Assembly: GCA_040216765.1 (NCBI GenBank)
Contig: JAVJON010000008.1
Location: 62,001-126,000 of the forward strand
Source of the DNA: Marinibaculum sp040216765
GTDB taxonomy: Bacteria; Pseudomonadota; Alphaproteobacteria; Ferrovibrionales; Ferrovibrionaceae
Direction: 5' to 3'
DNA length: 64,000 nt
Positions 43,947-51,991 of the stretch are shown in pieces. The position numbers were made by a program, and so were the translations under genes. The notes beneath the pieces are model-generated. The model did no database searches, was not told where the DNA came from, and saw only the letters and a program-made list of their open reading frames with translations. The number at the start of each line of letters is the position of its first letter. Positions within the stretch are counted from its first letter, which is position 1.

Positions 43947-45305
43947 TTAGGCTGCCGATACAAAATCCTGGGCAGCTTTGTGGTTCCTGCTAACTCGCGA
44001 ATTTGGCGCGTCGTTCTTTTTGCTGAGCAGGTCTGGCCGAGACAGAAGCGCCGTAGCAACGGCCGCGATGACATCGACATTCACTGCGTTGCCAAGTGCC
44101 TTGTGCGCGGCGGTCTGATTGTCAGGCAGATGCGCCAACCCACCCATGCTCTGGAGGCGAGCACATTCGCGCATCGTCATGTAGCGACGCTCCCACGGGA
44201 TCACCGGCACTTGACTCGTAGTGAGGGCGACGAGTGACGGTGCGGCTGTTGGGCGCTTTGCACGTATCCCGGAGGCTCGGAACTGAATGACCGTCTGCCA
44301 CAGGTCGCGGGGTCCGCCCTTCCAGTTCCATTCAAGTTTTTGGAAGCTTGGCGCGAAGTTCGTTATTCTAGGTAGCCAGGAGTCGATAACGGTCTTGTGT
44401 CGCTTGTAGAATTCGCGATTCTGCCAGATGAAATGCTGTTTCCAGTCTGGGAAGCGGGCAATTTCATCCAGCGCATAGACGGGCAGAGCCTTACTGATTT
44501 CTTCGGCGCTTCTGCCCTTGAGCGAGCATCCCAGAGCCCCCCTAAAGGAAGCGATGCGGTCGAAGCCGATAGCGTGTGGGGTCAGGTCACGATAGGGATA
44601 GGTTGCTCCGAATTCCATCGCCCAGATCGGAAAAGAAGGTAGCTGCTCTTCTTTGGGAAGGGCATCGATTAGTACTTGCCAGGTTTCAAGATATTCAATG
44701 AATCTAGGCCCGAGAGGCCGAGCGTCCACCGGCTCTTTGTCCAGGACATTCCTGATAGTGACCTGATCTAGCTTGTGAGTAGGCTCCGGCCAAGAAAAAT
44801 ATTGCAGGCCTGCCTTTGCACCAACTATTATAGCGCGTTCGCGAACCTGCGGTACGCCAAACATATAGGGCGAGAGCTTGTGCTTATCGACCTCGTATCC
44901 AAGTTCTTCGAGCCTTTCCTTTATTTTCTCCCACGTTTTACCGCCATTGTGCCGTAACAAGTTGGGCACGTTTTCGATCAGCAGGTAGGCCGGCTTGTGA
45001 GTGTCGAGAATTCTAAGTACATACTCGAACAGGTCGCCCCATTGGGGGCAATCAAATCCGAGTTGATCTCCTGCTTTCGAAAAGGGTTGGCACGGGAACC
45101 CAGCGCAAAGAATGTCATGGGATGGCACTTCGCTAATGGCTTCGCGAATGTCACCATGAGGGCGAATACCAAAGTTCTTTTCATATAGGTCGGCAAGCCT
45201 GCAATCTAGTTCTGAGGCAAACACACACGTGTGCCCGAGGCTTGCAAGAGCAAGATGAAATCCACCCAAACCAGCAAACAAATCGGCAAATCTTAGGTTG
45301 CCCAT
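43947..45305 (-). CDS. DNA (cytosine-5-)-methyltransferase
   Basis: A 452-residue enzyme transferring a methyl group to cytosine C5. Motif I FADLFAGLGG (6-15), motif IV GFPCQPFS with catalytic Cys72, motif VI ENV (111-113), motif VIII QVRER (153-157) and the motif X GNAVNV (405-410) are intact. The target-recognition region lies at about 200-330. It is the modification arm of the module and starts 3 bases after the ribbon-helix-helix gene. The recognition site cannot be read from sequence. Confidence 0.95.
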   Translation of the reverse strand: MGNLRFADLFAGLGGFHLALASLGHTCVFASELDCRLADLYEKNFGIRPHGDIREAISEVPSHDILCAGFPCQPFSKAGDQLGFDCPQWGDLFEYVLRILDTHKPAYLLIENVPNLLRHNGGKTWEKIKERLEELGYEVDKHKLSPYMFGVPQVRERAIIVGAKAGLQYFSWPEPTHKLDQVTIRNVLDKEPVDARPLGPRFIEYLETWQVLIDALPKEEQLPSFPIWAMEFGATYPYRDLTPHAIGFDRIASFRGALGCSLKGRSAEEISKALPVYALDEIARFPDWKQHFIWQNREFYKRHKTVIDSWLPRITNFAPSFQKLEWNWKGGPRDLWQTVIQFRASGIRAKRPTAAPSLVALTTSQVPVIPWERRYMTMRECARLQSMGGLAHLPDNQTAAHKALGNAVNVDVIAAVATALLSRPDLLSKKNDAPNSRVSRNHKAAQDFVSAA

Positions 45306-45308
45306 GCC

Positions 45309-45524
45309 CTATTTGTCCAAGGCAAGGGCGAGTTGACGCGCAGCATGCTTTTCAAGTAAATCCTTAACGGCAACATTCACAACATACTGCAATGAAAGCG
45401 GCGGACGATGACCCGCAGCCAAAGCGCGTAATGCATCATAGTCATCCGCCTCAAGCGAAATCGTAAATCTCTTCTTTCCATCAGTTTTAGTCATCATACA
45501 CCATTGTGAACCATGATGCACCAA
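45309..45524 (-). CDS. Ribbon-helix-helix protein, probable operon regulator
   Basis: A 71-residue protein. Residues about 18-60 (KRFTISLEADDYDALRALAAGHRPPLSLQYVVNVAVKDLLE) fit a ribbon-helix-helix DNA-binding fold. TTG 45524 is chosen because an AGGAG ribosome site sits 7 bases upstream; ATG 45497 or 45494 are alternatives without a visible site. It opens the defence operon, 3 bases ahead of the methylase gene. It most likely binds the direct repeats around its start and autoregulates expression, delaying restriction or tuning methylase dose. Confidence 0.7.
   Translation of the reverse strand: MVHHGSQWCMMTKTDGKKRFTISLEADDYDALRALAAGHRPPLSLQYVVNVAVKDLLEKHAARQLALALDK
45492..45523 (-). promoter_or_regulatory. 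Direct repeats at the start of the defence operon, probable operator
   Basis: CATCATACACCA (45492-45503) and CATGATGCACCA (45512-45523) are direct repeats with two mismatches, phased by exactly 20 bases, two helical turns. They overlap the start codons of the ribbon-helix-helix gene. Tandem direct repeats are the usual operator of such dimers. Confidence 0.65.
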
Positions 45525-45616
45525 ACAGATGCTCCTGTCGATATCTCATCCTGGGCGTGTAGGCATTTTGCCGCTGGCACGTGCGTGAGCGTGCCTTGGC
45601 CGCGCACCGGCCGCGG

Positions 45617-45644
45617 CCCCGGCAGAGGGCGATTGACGGTCTCG
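45617..45644. repeat. Island-flanking direct repeat, right copy
   Basis: CCCCGGCAGAGGGCGA (45617-45632), TTGACGG (45633-45639) and CTCG (45641-45644) match 38510-38540. A small hairpin GGCACG/CGTGCC (45576-45595) precedes it. G+C returns to the host level from here. Confidence 0.8.
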
Positions 45645-45684
45645 CCCGTGACACCGCACCCTGTCGGCCCTGACAGGGAGGGAA

Positions 45685-46764
45685 ATGCGCATGGAGCAGG
45701 GCGTCGCACCATCCGGGATGCCGGCCGTCTCGCTGGCCGCCAACGGTGCCGGCCTGCGCGCCCGCCTGTTCGCGACCGCACGTGAGGAGGCCGATGACGC
45801 GGCCGCCGTGCGGGTGCATTTCGACGACGATGCCGGGATCGGCACGGTCGAGTTCGTGGAGGTCAGCCCCGACTTCAGCCTGATGATCAGCGACTGCCAT
45901 TGGCGCAGCGCCGGTGCGCTGACCTACCGGGGCGAGGGCTGGATCCGCTTCAACTTCTGCCTGGATGCCCATGCCACCTTCCGCTTCGACGGCTGCGGCA
46001 GCTTCGACCTGCGGGGCCGCGAGCTGCGCGTCTTCCACCAGCCGGAGGGGCTGGCCTGCGACCATCTGATCGGCGGCAATGCGCGCTCGACCTGCGTCAC
46101 GATCTCGGTGCGCAAAGGCTTCCTGGCGGGCCGCGCGGCCCTGGCGGGGCAGCTCGGCGGGTCCTGCCTGGGCGATCTGCTGGCCGGCAGCGACGCGTTC
46201 TTCTTCCGCCGCTATGCGCTGGCGCCATCGGCCCTGCGGGCGGTGCAGGACCTGCTGGCCATGCCCTATCGTCATGCGCTGCGCCGGGTCTATGCCGAAG
46301 CCAAGGCGCAGGAGCTGCTCTGCGATGCCTTCCAGGCCGTGATGGCGCCGCCGCCGCTGTCCCGTGGCGGCGGGGTGGTGCTGCGCGAGGCCGACCTGGC
46401 GCGGATCGCCCTTGCGGCCGAGATCCTGGACCGGGAGTTCGCCGCGCCGCCCACTGTCGACCGGCTGGCCCGCGATGTCGGGCTGAACCGGAACAAGCTG
46501 AGCTATGGCTTCCGCCAGCTGCACGGCCTGCCGATGACCGACTATCTGGTGGAACGGCGGCTGGAGGCCGCTTGGCGGCTGCTGCAGGCCGGTGCACTGC
46601 CGGTGACCGAGGTGGCGGCCGAGGTCGGCTACCGCCATCCGGCCAGCTTCTCGGCGGCGTTCCGGCGGCGCTATGGCCTGGCGCCGCGGGAGGTGCGGCG
46701 GAAAATGACGGCAGCCACAGTTCCGGTGACACGAGCCTCAGACAGGCCCGCCCCCTCGGCCTAG
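45685..46764 (+). CDS. AraC family transcriptional regulator
   Basis: A 359-residue regulator with a GGGAGG ribosome site. The C-terminal AraC domain has two helix-turn-helix motifs (residues about 255-340): ILDREFAAPPTVDRLARDVGLNRNKLSYGFRQLHG and VTEVAAEVGYRHPASFSAAFRRRYGLAP. The N-terminal ligand-sensing part is beta-rich and lacks a recognised cupin signature. The overall layout recalls PchR-like regulators. It begins just right of the island edge, so the insertion did not disrupt it. Confidence 0.9.
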   Translation: MRMEQGVAPSGMPAVSLAANGAGLRARLFATAREEADDAAAVRVHFDDDAGIGTVEFVEVSPDFSLMISDCHWRSAGALTYRGEGWIRFNFCLDAHATFRFDGCGSFDLRGRELRVFHQPEGLACDHLIGGNARSTCVTISVRKGFLAGRAALAGQLGGSCLGDLLAGSDAFFFRRYALAPSALRAVQDLLAMPYRHALRRVYAEAKAQELLCDAFQAVMAPPPLSRGGGVVLREADLARIALAAEILDREFAAPPTVDRLARDVGLNRNKLSYGFRQLHGLPMTDYLVERRLEAAWRLLQAGALPVTEVAAEVGYRHPASFSAAFRRRYGLAPREVRRKMTAATVPVTRASDRPAPSA

Positions 46765-46801
46765 CCTGTGCGCCATCTCCCACCCCGAAAGGAACCGGCA
46801 G

Positions 46802-47545
46802 ATGGCTGACCCGACCTCCCCGCTGACCTTCGTCATGGTCCATGGCTCCTGGCATACCGGCGAGGCCTGGCGCCATGTGGCCGCGCGGCTGTCCGCGCAG
46901 GGTCATGCGGTCCATGCGCCGACCCTGCCCGGCCGCGGTGCCGGCGCGCGGCTGGACATCGGCCTGCAGGACATGGTTGACGACCTGTGCCGGCAGATCG
47001 AGGAGCGCGACGCGCAGGGCATCGTGCTGGTCGGGCACAGCGCCGGCGGCACCGTGGTGGCGAAGGCGGCCGAACGGCTTGTGCCGCGCCTGGCGCGGCT
47101 GGTCTTCCTCTCGCCGCTGCTGGCGCCCGATGGCGGCGCGATCCTGGACGCGGTGCCGCCGGACTATGCCGCCGCGTTCCGCGCGATGGCGGCGGCGTCC
47201 GGCGACAATACCGTCTTGCCGCCCTGGCCGATCTGGCGCGACGGCTTCATCGGCGATGCCGACGAGGCCCTGGCCCGGGCCGCGCACGGAGAACTCTGCG
47301 CCGAACCGTTCGGCCCGGTGACCGACCGGGTCGATCTCGGCGCCTTCGCCGCGCTGGAGGTGCCGAAGAGCTATATCAACCCGATGGAGGACGTGGTCTT
47401 CCCGATCGGCGAATGGGGCTTTTTCCCGCGCATGTACCAGCGCATCGCGCCCAGCCGGCTGGTGCAGCTGCACGGCAGCCACGAGGTGATGTACTCGGCG
47501 CCCGCGGCGCTGGCCGATGCCCTGGTGGCGGCAGGACGGCCCTGA
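46802..47545 (+). CDS. Alpha/beta-hydrolase fold protein
   Basis: A 247-residue hydrolase. VMVHGSWHTGEAW forms the oxyanion region, the nucleophile Ser is in LVGHSAGGT, and a late His in LHGSHEVMYS completes the triad (with an Asp/Glu in between, for example in MEDVVFP). This subgroup includes salicylate- or ester-type hydrolases. It is 37 bases after the AraC gene, which probably controls it. Substrate unknown. Confidence 0.88.
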   Translation: MADPTSPLTFVMVHGSWHTGEAWRHVAARLSAQGHAVHAPTLPGRGAGARLDIGLQDMVDDLCRQIEERDAQGIVLVGHSAGGTVVAKAAERLVPRLARLVFLSPLLAPDGGAILDAVPPDYAAAFRAMAAASGDNTVLPPWPIWRDGFIGDADEALARAAHGELCAEPFGPVTDRVDLGAFAALEVPKSYINPMEDVVFPIGEWGFFPRMYQRIAPSRLVQLHGSHEVMYSAPAALADALVAAGRP

Positions 47546-47555
47546 GCGCGGCCGA

Positions 47556-49082
47556 TCAGGCAGGGATCGGCGCCAGCCCTTCCCCGGTCCCCTCGTAGGC
47601 CGCCGCCGCGCGGTAGATGGCGGCCTCGTCGAAATGCCGGCCGACCAGCATCAGGCCGACCGGCAGGCCGTCGGAGGTGCCGCAGGGCAGGCTGATCGCG
47701 GGGTGATGGGTGACGTCGAACGGGCAGGTATTGGCGAACATCTCGGTCGCCCGCCGGATCACCTCGGCCGGGCCGGCATCGGCCGCCGGCAGCGGCGTCG
47801 CCTTCATCGGCGTGGTCGGCATGGCCAGCAGGTCGACCTCCGCCAGCGCCGCGTCATAGGCCGCGCGCAGGGCACGGGCGGCGTTGATCGCCGCGCCGTA
47901 ATAGGCATAGCCGGCCTGCCGGGTGACATGCCGGGCCAGCATCAGGAAGGTCTTCACGTTGGCCGGCGCCTGCGCCATGCCGCCGCGCCGCTCATGGAAC
48001 CAGTGCATCAGGTCGGTGGGATAGTCGTCCAGCCGGCTGACCCCGAAGCCGGTGCCCTCCATCAGGGTATGGGACAGGCCCTCGGTCCCGATCGGCAGCC
48101 AGATCGCGGCGCCCAGGCTGTGCAGGGGCAGCGAGATCTCCCGCACCTCCGCGCCCAGACGGCGCAGCGTGTCGAGCGCGCGGCGGACGCCGGCATCGAC
48201 ATCCGGCTCCGCGCCGTCGATGCCGAAGCCTTCCGTCACCACGCCGATGCGCAGGCCCTTCGCCCCCCGGGCCAGGGCGCCGAGATAATCGCCCTTCGTC
48301 GCGCCGGCCTGGCGCGGGTCGACCCCGTCGGGCCCCGCGATCACGTCCAGCAGCAGGGCATTGTCCGCGACCGTCGCGGTCATCGGCCCGACATGGTCGA
48401 AGGTGCTCTCGATCGGCGCGCAGCCGGTATAGGGCACCAGGCCCCAGGTCGGCTTCAGCCCGACGATGCCGGACCAGGAAGCGGGCATGCGGATCGAGCC
48501 GGCCTGGTCGGCGCCGATCGCCAGATCCACCTCGCCGGCGGCCACGACGGCCGCGCTGCCCGACGAGGAGCCGCCGGTGGTGTAGCCCGGCTTCCGGGGA
48601 TTGATCACCGGCCCGGTCCAGCTGGTATGGCTGCCGCCGGACAGGCAGAGATACTCGCAGGTGGTCTTGCCGGCGATCTCCGCGCCTTCCGCCAGCATGC
48701 GCTGCACGATCGTCGCATCGGCCTGCGGGACATAGCCGTCCAGGATGTTGGAGCCGTTGGACATCGGGATGCCGGCGACCATCACGCTGTCCTTCACCGC
48801 GACCTTGCGCCCCGCGAGGCGGCCGTCCTGGCGCTCGCGGATCGCGCAGCGCACCGCCCAGGCATTCAGCGGGTTGTCCGCCGGGTCGGGGACGCTGTGG
48901 CTGCGCCCCGCGCCCGGGCCGGGCGGCCGCTGTTCGGCGGCGAAGGCGCTCATCGCGGCATAGGCCGGCAGGACGCCCGCGATCGCTTCCGCATAGGCCG
49001 CGGCGTCCGTGTCGGGGACGTCCAGGCCAAGCTCCGCGGCAAGGGAAAGGATATCCTCCTTGTTCGGCGTCGGCAGGGACAT
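47556..49082 (-). CDS. Amidase, amidase-signature family
   Basis: A 508-residue amide hydrolase. The Ser-cisSer-Lys triad is visible: Lys97 in AVKDS, the GGSSSGS stretch (171-176) and nucleophile Ser196 in DQAGSIRMPAS. The usual GTDxGGS is here GADQAGS, so the glycine before the nucleophile pair is substituted by Ala. It lies at the end of a - strand block after a metallo-beta-lactamase-fold gene and TRAP transporter, so it probably acts on the imported compound. Confidence 0.92.
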   Translation of the reverse strand: MSLPTPNKEDILSLAAELGLDVPDTDAAAYAEAIAGVLPAYAAMSAFAAEQRPPGPGAGRSHSVPDPADNPLNAWAVRCAIRERQDGRLAGRKVAVKDSVMVAGIPMSNGSNILDGYVPQADATIVQRMLAEGAEIAGKTTCEYLCLSGGSHTSWTGPVINPRKPGYTTGGSSSGSAAVVAAGEVDLAIGADQAGSIRMPASWSGIVGLKPTWGLVPYTGCAPIESTFDHVGPMTATVADNALLLDVIAGPDGVDPRQAGATKGDYLGALARGAKGLRIGVVTEGFGIDGAEPDVDAGVRRALDTLRRLGAEVREISLPLHSLGAAIWLPIGTEGLSHTLMEGTGFGVSRLDDYPTDLMHWFHERRGGMAQAPANVKTFLMLARHVTRQAGYAYYGAAINAARALRAAYDAALAEVDLLAMPTTPMKATPLPAADAGPAEVIRRATEMFANTCPFDVTHHPAISLPCGTSDGLPVGLMLVGRHFDEAAIYRAAAAYEGTGEGLAPIPA

Positions 49083-49200
49083 GGGGGTACTCCGTCAGGT
49101 CGTCGATGCATCCAATGATATGCTGACCTTAAACCCTATCGCCCTGCTGGCGGCAAGGCGATGCGTTCCGGCACGGCGCCGGGTCGAGGCAGGTCCTCTC

Positions 49201-49923
49201 TCAGGCCGGCTGCCGCAACAATGCGTCGTAATGCGCGGCCAGGCCGGCCAGCGCGCCGGCGCCATCGCCGCAATAGGTCGCCCCGTGCATGATTGCCAGG
49301 GTGTCCGGCTTCAGGTCCGCCAGCCGCCGCAGGGTCGGCCCGGTCACCGCCCCGATCGGCGTGAAGGAGAAGATCTGCAGGGTCGCCAGGGTGGGTTCCA
49401 GGATGTCGTCGGCGGTCGTCGCCGGCGGGTCGCCGGCCTGCGCGAACAGGTCGGAGCAGAACAGGGTGCCGGTGACCTCCTCCAGCATCAGCCCGGCATT
49501 CAGGTCGTGCGGCACATGCGGCGTGTCCAGCCAGCGCAGGCGGCGGCCGCCGATATCCAGCACCTCGCCATCGGCCAGCGCGCGCGGCGCGCGGTCCAGC
49601 TGGTCGCTCAGCCAGAGGTCGCAGCCCAGCCGGCCATGGGCGACGACCGCATCCGGCGCCGCGGCCAGCAGGCCGTCCAGCGCGCCGCATTCGTCGGCCT
49701 CGACATGGCTGAAGCCGATCCAGCGCAGCCGTTCCAGCGGCAGGATGCGGGACAGCGCCTCCGACACGGTGGGGAACAGCGACCGCATGCCGGTATGGAA
49801 CAGGAACGGCTCGTCGCCATCGACCAGGAACTGGTTGAAGGTCAGCCCGTCCGGGCCGATCCCTTCGACCAGGGTCGACAGGCGGTAGATGCCGTCGGCG
49901 ATCTCGTCGGTCCGCGTCTCCAT
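49201..49923 (-). CDS. Metallo-beta-lactamase fold protein (ODP/flavo-diiron-like)
   Basis: A 240-residue protein. The metal ligands follow the ODP-type pattern HxExD: SHVEADECG, with further His/Asp in HVPHDLNAGLMLE, FCSDLFAQ and MHGATYCGDG. Flavodiiron-like MBL proteins reduce oxygen or NO, and standalone relatives are hydrolases. The role in the TRAP operon is unclear. 33 bases from the TRAP permease gene. Start ATG 49923 is clear, with GGGAGGG upstream. Confidence 0.85.
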   Translation of the reverse strand: METRTDEIADGIYRLSTLVEGIGPDGLTFNQFLVDGDEPFLFHTGMRSLFPTVSEALSRILPLERLRWIGFSHVEADECGALDGLLAAAPDAVVAHGRLGCDLWLSDQLDRAPRALADGEVLDIGGRRLRWLDTPHVPHDLNAGLMLEEVTGTLFCSDLFAQAGDPPATTADDILEPTLATLQIFSFTPIGAVTGPTLRRLADLKPDTLAIMHGATYCGDGAGALAGLAAHYDALLRQPA

Positions 49924-49956
49924 TCTCGTCCCTCCCGTTGCGCGGGCAGGCCGGTG

Positions 49957-51963
49957 TCAGGTCCTGCCGAGCGCCACCCTCCGGTTCGCCGCCCAGGTCA
50001 GGAGGACGCCGCAGCCGCCGACCGCGATCCCGCCCATGGCGTATTGCAGGTTGGAAATGCCCAGGCCCAGCCCGCCGGGCGCGGCCAGCAGCAGCCCGCC
50101 GAACACCAGCAGCAGGCGCGCCGGCCAGTCAAGCAGGTGGCCCCGCGTCAACGACCCGACGCCGATCACATGGCCCTGCAGGGCGGCGGCGATCAGCGCG
50201 ATCCCCAGCGCCGCGCTGGCGATCACCTCGACCACCACCTGCCATTCGCCGACCAGGATCAGCGCCGGGTTCAGGACGAAGAAGAACGGGATGACATAGA
50301 TGATGGAGCCCAGGCGCATCGCCTCGAAGCCGGTCCGCATCGGGTCGGTGCCGGCCAGGCTGGCCGCGGCGAAGGCCCCCAGCGCCACCGGCGGGGTGAT
50401 GAAGGACAGCATGCCCCAGTACATGATGAACAGGTGCACGCCCATCTTGTCGAGGCCGACCTGGACCAGGGCGGGGGCCAGCAGGACCGCCAGGAAGATG
50501 TAGCAGGCGGTGACCGTCATCCCCATGCCCAGCACGAAGCTGGTGACCGCGCCCATCAGCAGCAGCACGACCGGCGAATTGCCGGCGAGGTAGAGCAGGC
50601 CGTTGGCGAAGGAGCCGGTGACCCCGGTCATCGACATGGCGCCGACGATCATGCCGACCCCGGCCAGCAGCACGCCGATCTCCACGAACAGGCGGGCCAC
50701 GCCGCTCAGGAAGCGCCACAGGTCGCCCCAGCCCCAGCGGGCATGGGGCATGATCTGGTTCACCACCAGCAGAAGGCCGGTGGCATAGAACGGGGACAGC
50801 GCCTCCTGCTTCAGGTAGACCAGCATCCAGATCAGCAGGACGAAAACCGCCAGGTAGTGCCAGCCGCGGCGGAAGGTGGGCCAGGCGCGCGGCAGTTCCT
50901 CGCGCTTCATGCCCTTCATGTTGTTGCGCGCCGCATAGGCGTCGATCTGCATGAACAGGCCGAAATAATAGAGCACCGAGGGCACGGCGGCGGCCACGGC
51001 GATCTCGATATAGGGCACGTTCAGGAAGGTCGCCATGACGAAGGCGGTGGCCCCCATCACCGGCGGCATCAGCACCCCGCCGGTGGAGGCGCAGGCTTCC
51101 ACGCCGCCGGCGAAGGCGGGTGAGAAGCCGGTCCGCTTCATCGCCGGGATGGTCATCGAGCCGGTGGTCAGCACGTTGGTGATCACCGAGCCGCTCATCG
51201 ACCCCAGCAGGCCGGAGGCGAAGATCGCGACCTTGGCGGCGCCGCCGCGGACATGCCCGAACAGGGCGAAGGCCATGTCGATGAAGAAGGCGCCCGCACC
51301 GGTATGCTGCAACGCGGCGCCGAAGATCAGGAAGCCGATCACAAGCGAGGCGAAGGCCCGCATCGGGATGCCGAACATGCTTTCGGTGGAGAGCACGTGG
51401 TAGGCGGCGGTCTCCGGCCAGGACACCGCCATCGACAGGAACGGCCCGGGCGCCAGGTCGGCGACCAGGGGATAGAGCGAGAACAGCGCGACGATCACCG
51501 TGATCACCATGCCGCCGACCCGGCGCAGCGCCTCCAGCACCAGGAGCCAGAGGCCGACGCAGACCGCCAGGACCGTCCATTCGTCGGTGGGGATGGAATA
51601 TTCCCAGCCGCCATCGACCACGTCCCGGCCGCGGAAGCCGAGATAGGCCAGCATCGCGAAGGAGATCGCCGCCAGGGCAATGTCCCAGGGCGGCGGCGTG
51701 CCGCCTGCGCCGCGCTTGCCGGCCGGCCAGATGATGAAGGCGAAGGGCAGCAGCAGCGCCAGCAGCAGGAACTGGTACTGGTTGTCCAGCAGCACGAACG
51801 CGCCGCCGAAATTGAAGTTGTGCAGCTGGTTCAGGGCCAGGGCGATGACCAGGATCGCGGTCAGCCGCGTGACCGCGATCCAGAACAGCGGGAGCCGGCG
51901 CAGGCGTTCCGCCTGCACCGGCTCGCCGGGGTCCTGCCCGGCCGGCGCCTTGGCGCCGGTCAT
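49957..51963 (-). CDS. TRAP transporter fused permease (4TM/12TM), TAXI type
   Basis: A 668-residue membrane protein fusing the small (DctQ-like) and large (DctM-like) subunits, as is usual for TAXI systems. Many hydrophobic spans are present, with conserved RTGFSPAFAGGVEACASTGG and PPVMGATAFVMATF in the large part. It moves an organic acid with Na+ or H+ using the TAXI binding protein encoded 28 bases upstream. Full length and no disruption. Confidence 0.93.
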   Translation of the reverse strand: MTGAKAPAGQDPGEPVQAERLRRLPLFWIAVTRLTAILVIALALNQLHNFNFGGAFVLLDNQYQFLLLALLLPFAFIIWPAGKRGAGGTPPPWDIALAAISFAMLAYLGFRGRDVVDGGWEYSIPTDEWTVLAVCVGLWLLVLEALRRVGGMVITVIVALFSLYPLVADLAPGPFLSMAVSWPETAAYHVLSTESMFGIPMRAFASLVIGFLIFGAALQHTGAGAFFIDMAFALFGHVRGGAAKVAIFASGLLGSMSGSVITNVLTTGSMTIPAMKRTGFSPAFAGGVEACASTGGVLMPPVMGATAFVMATFLNVPYIEIAVAAAVPSVLYYFGLFMQIDAYAARNNMKGMKREELPRAWPTFRRGWHYLAVFVLLIWMLVYLKQEALSPFYATGLLLVVNQIMPHARWGWGDLWRFLSGVARLFVEIGVLLAGVGMIVGAMSMTGVTGSFANGLLYLAGNSPVVLLLMGAVTSFVLGMGMTVTACYIFLAVLLAPALVQVGLDKMGVHLFIMYWGMLSFITPPVALGAFAAASLAGTDPMRTGFEAMRLGSIIYVIPFFFVLNPALILVGEWQVVVEVIASAALGIALIAAALQGHVIGVGSLTRGHLLDWPARLLLVFGGLLLAAPGGLGLGISNLQYAMGGIAVGGCGVLLTWAANRRVALGRT

Positions 51964-51991
51964 GGTGCGGTGCTTCTGCCGGGGGCTGCCG

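Noticed and set aside
49009..51123. 704-codon + strand frame opposite MBL and TRAP genes
   Set aside because: Shadow frame; the - strand genes have catalytic and membrane patterns.
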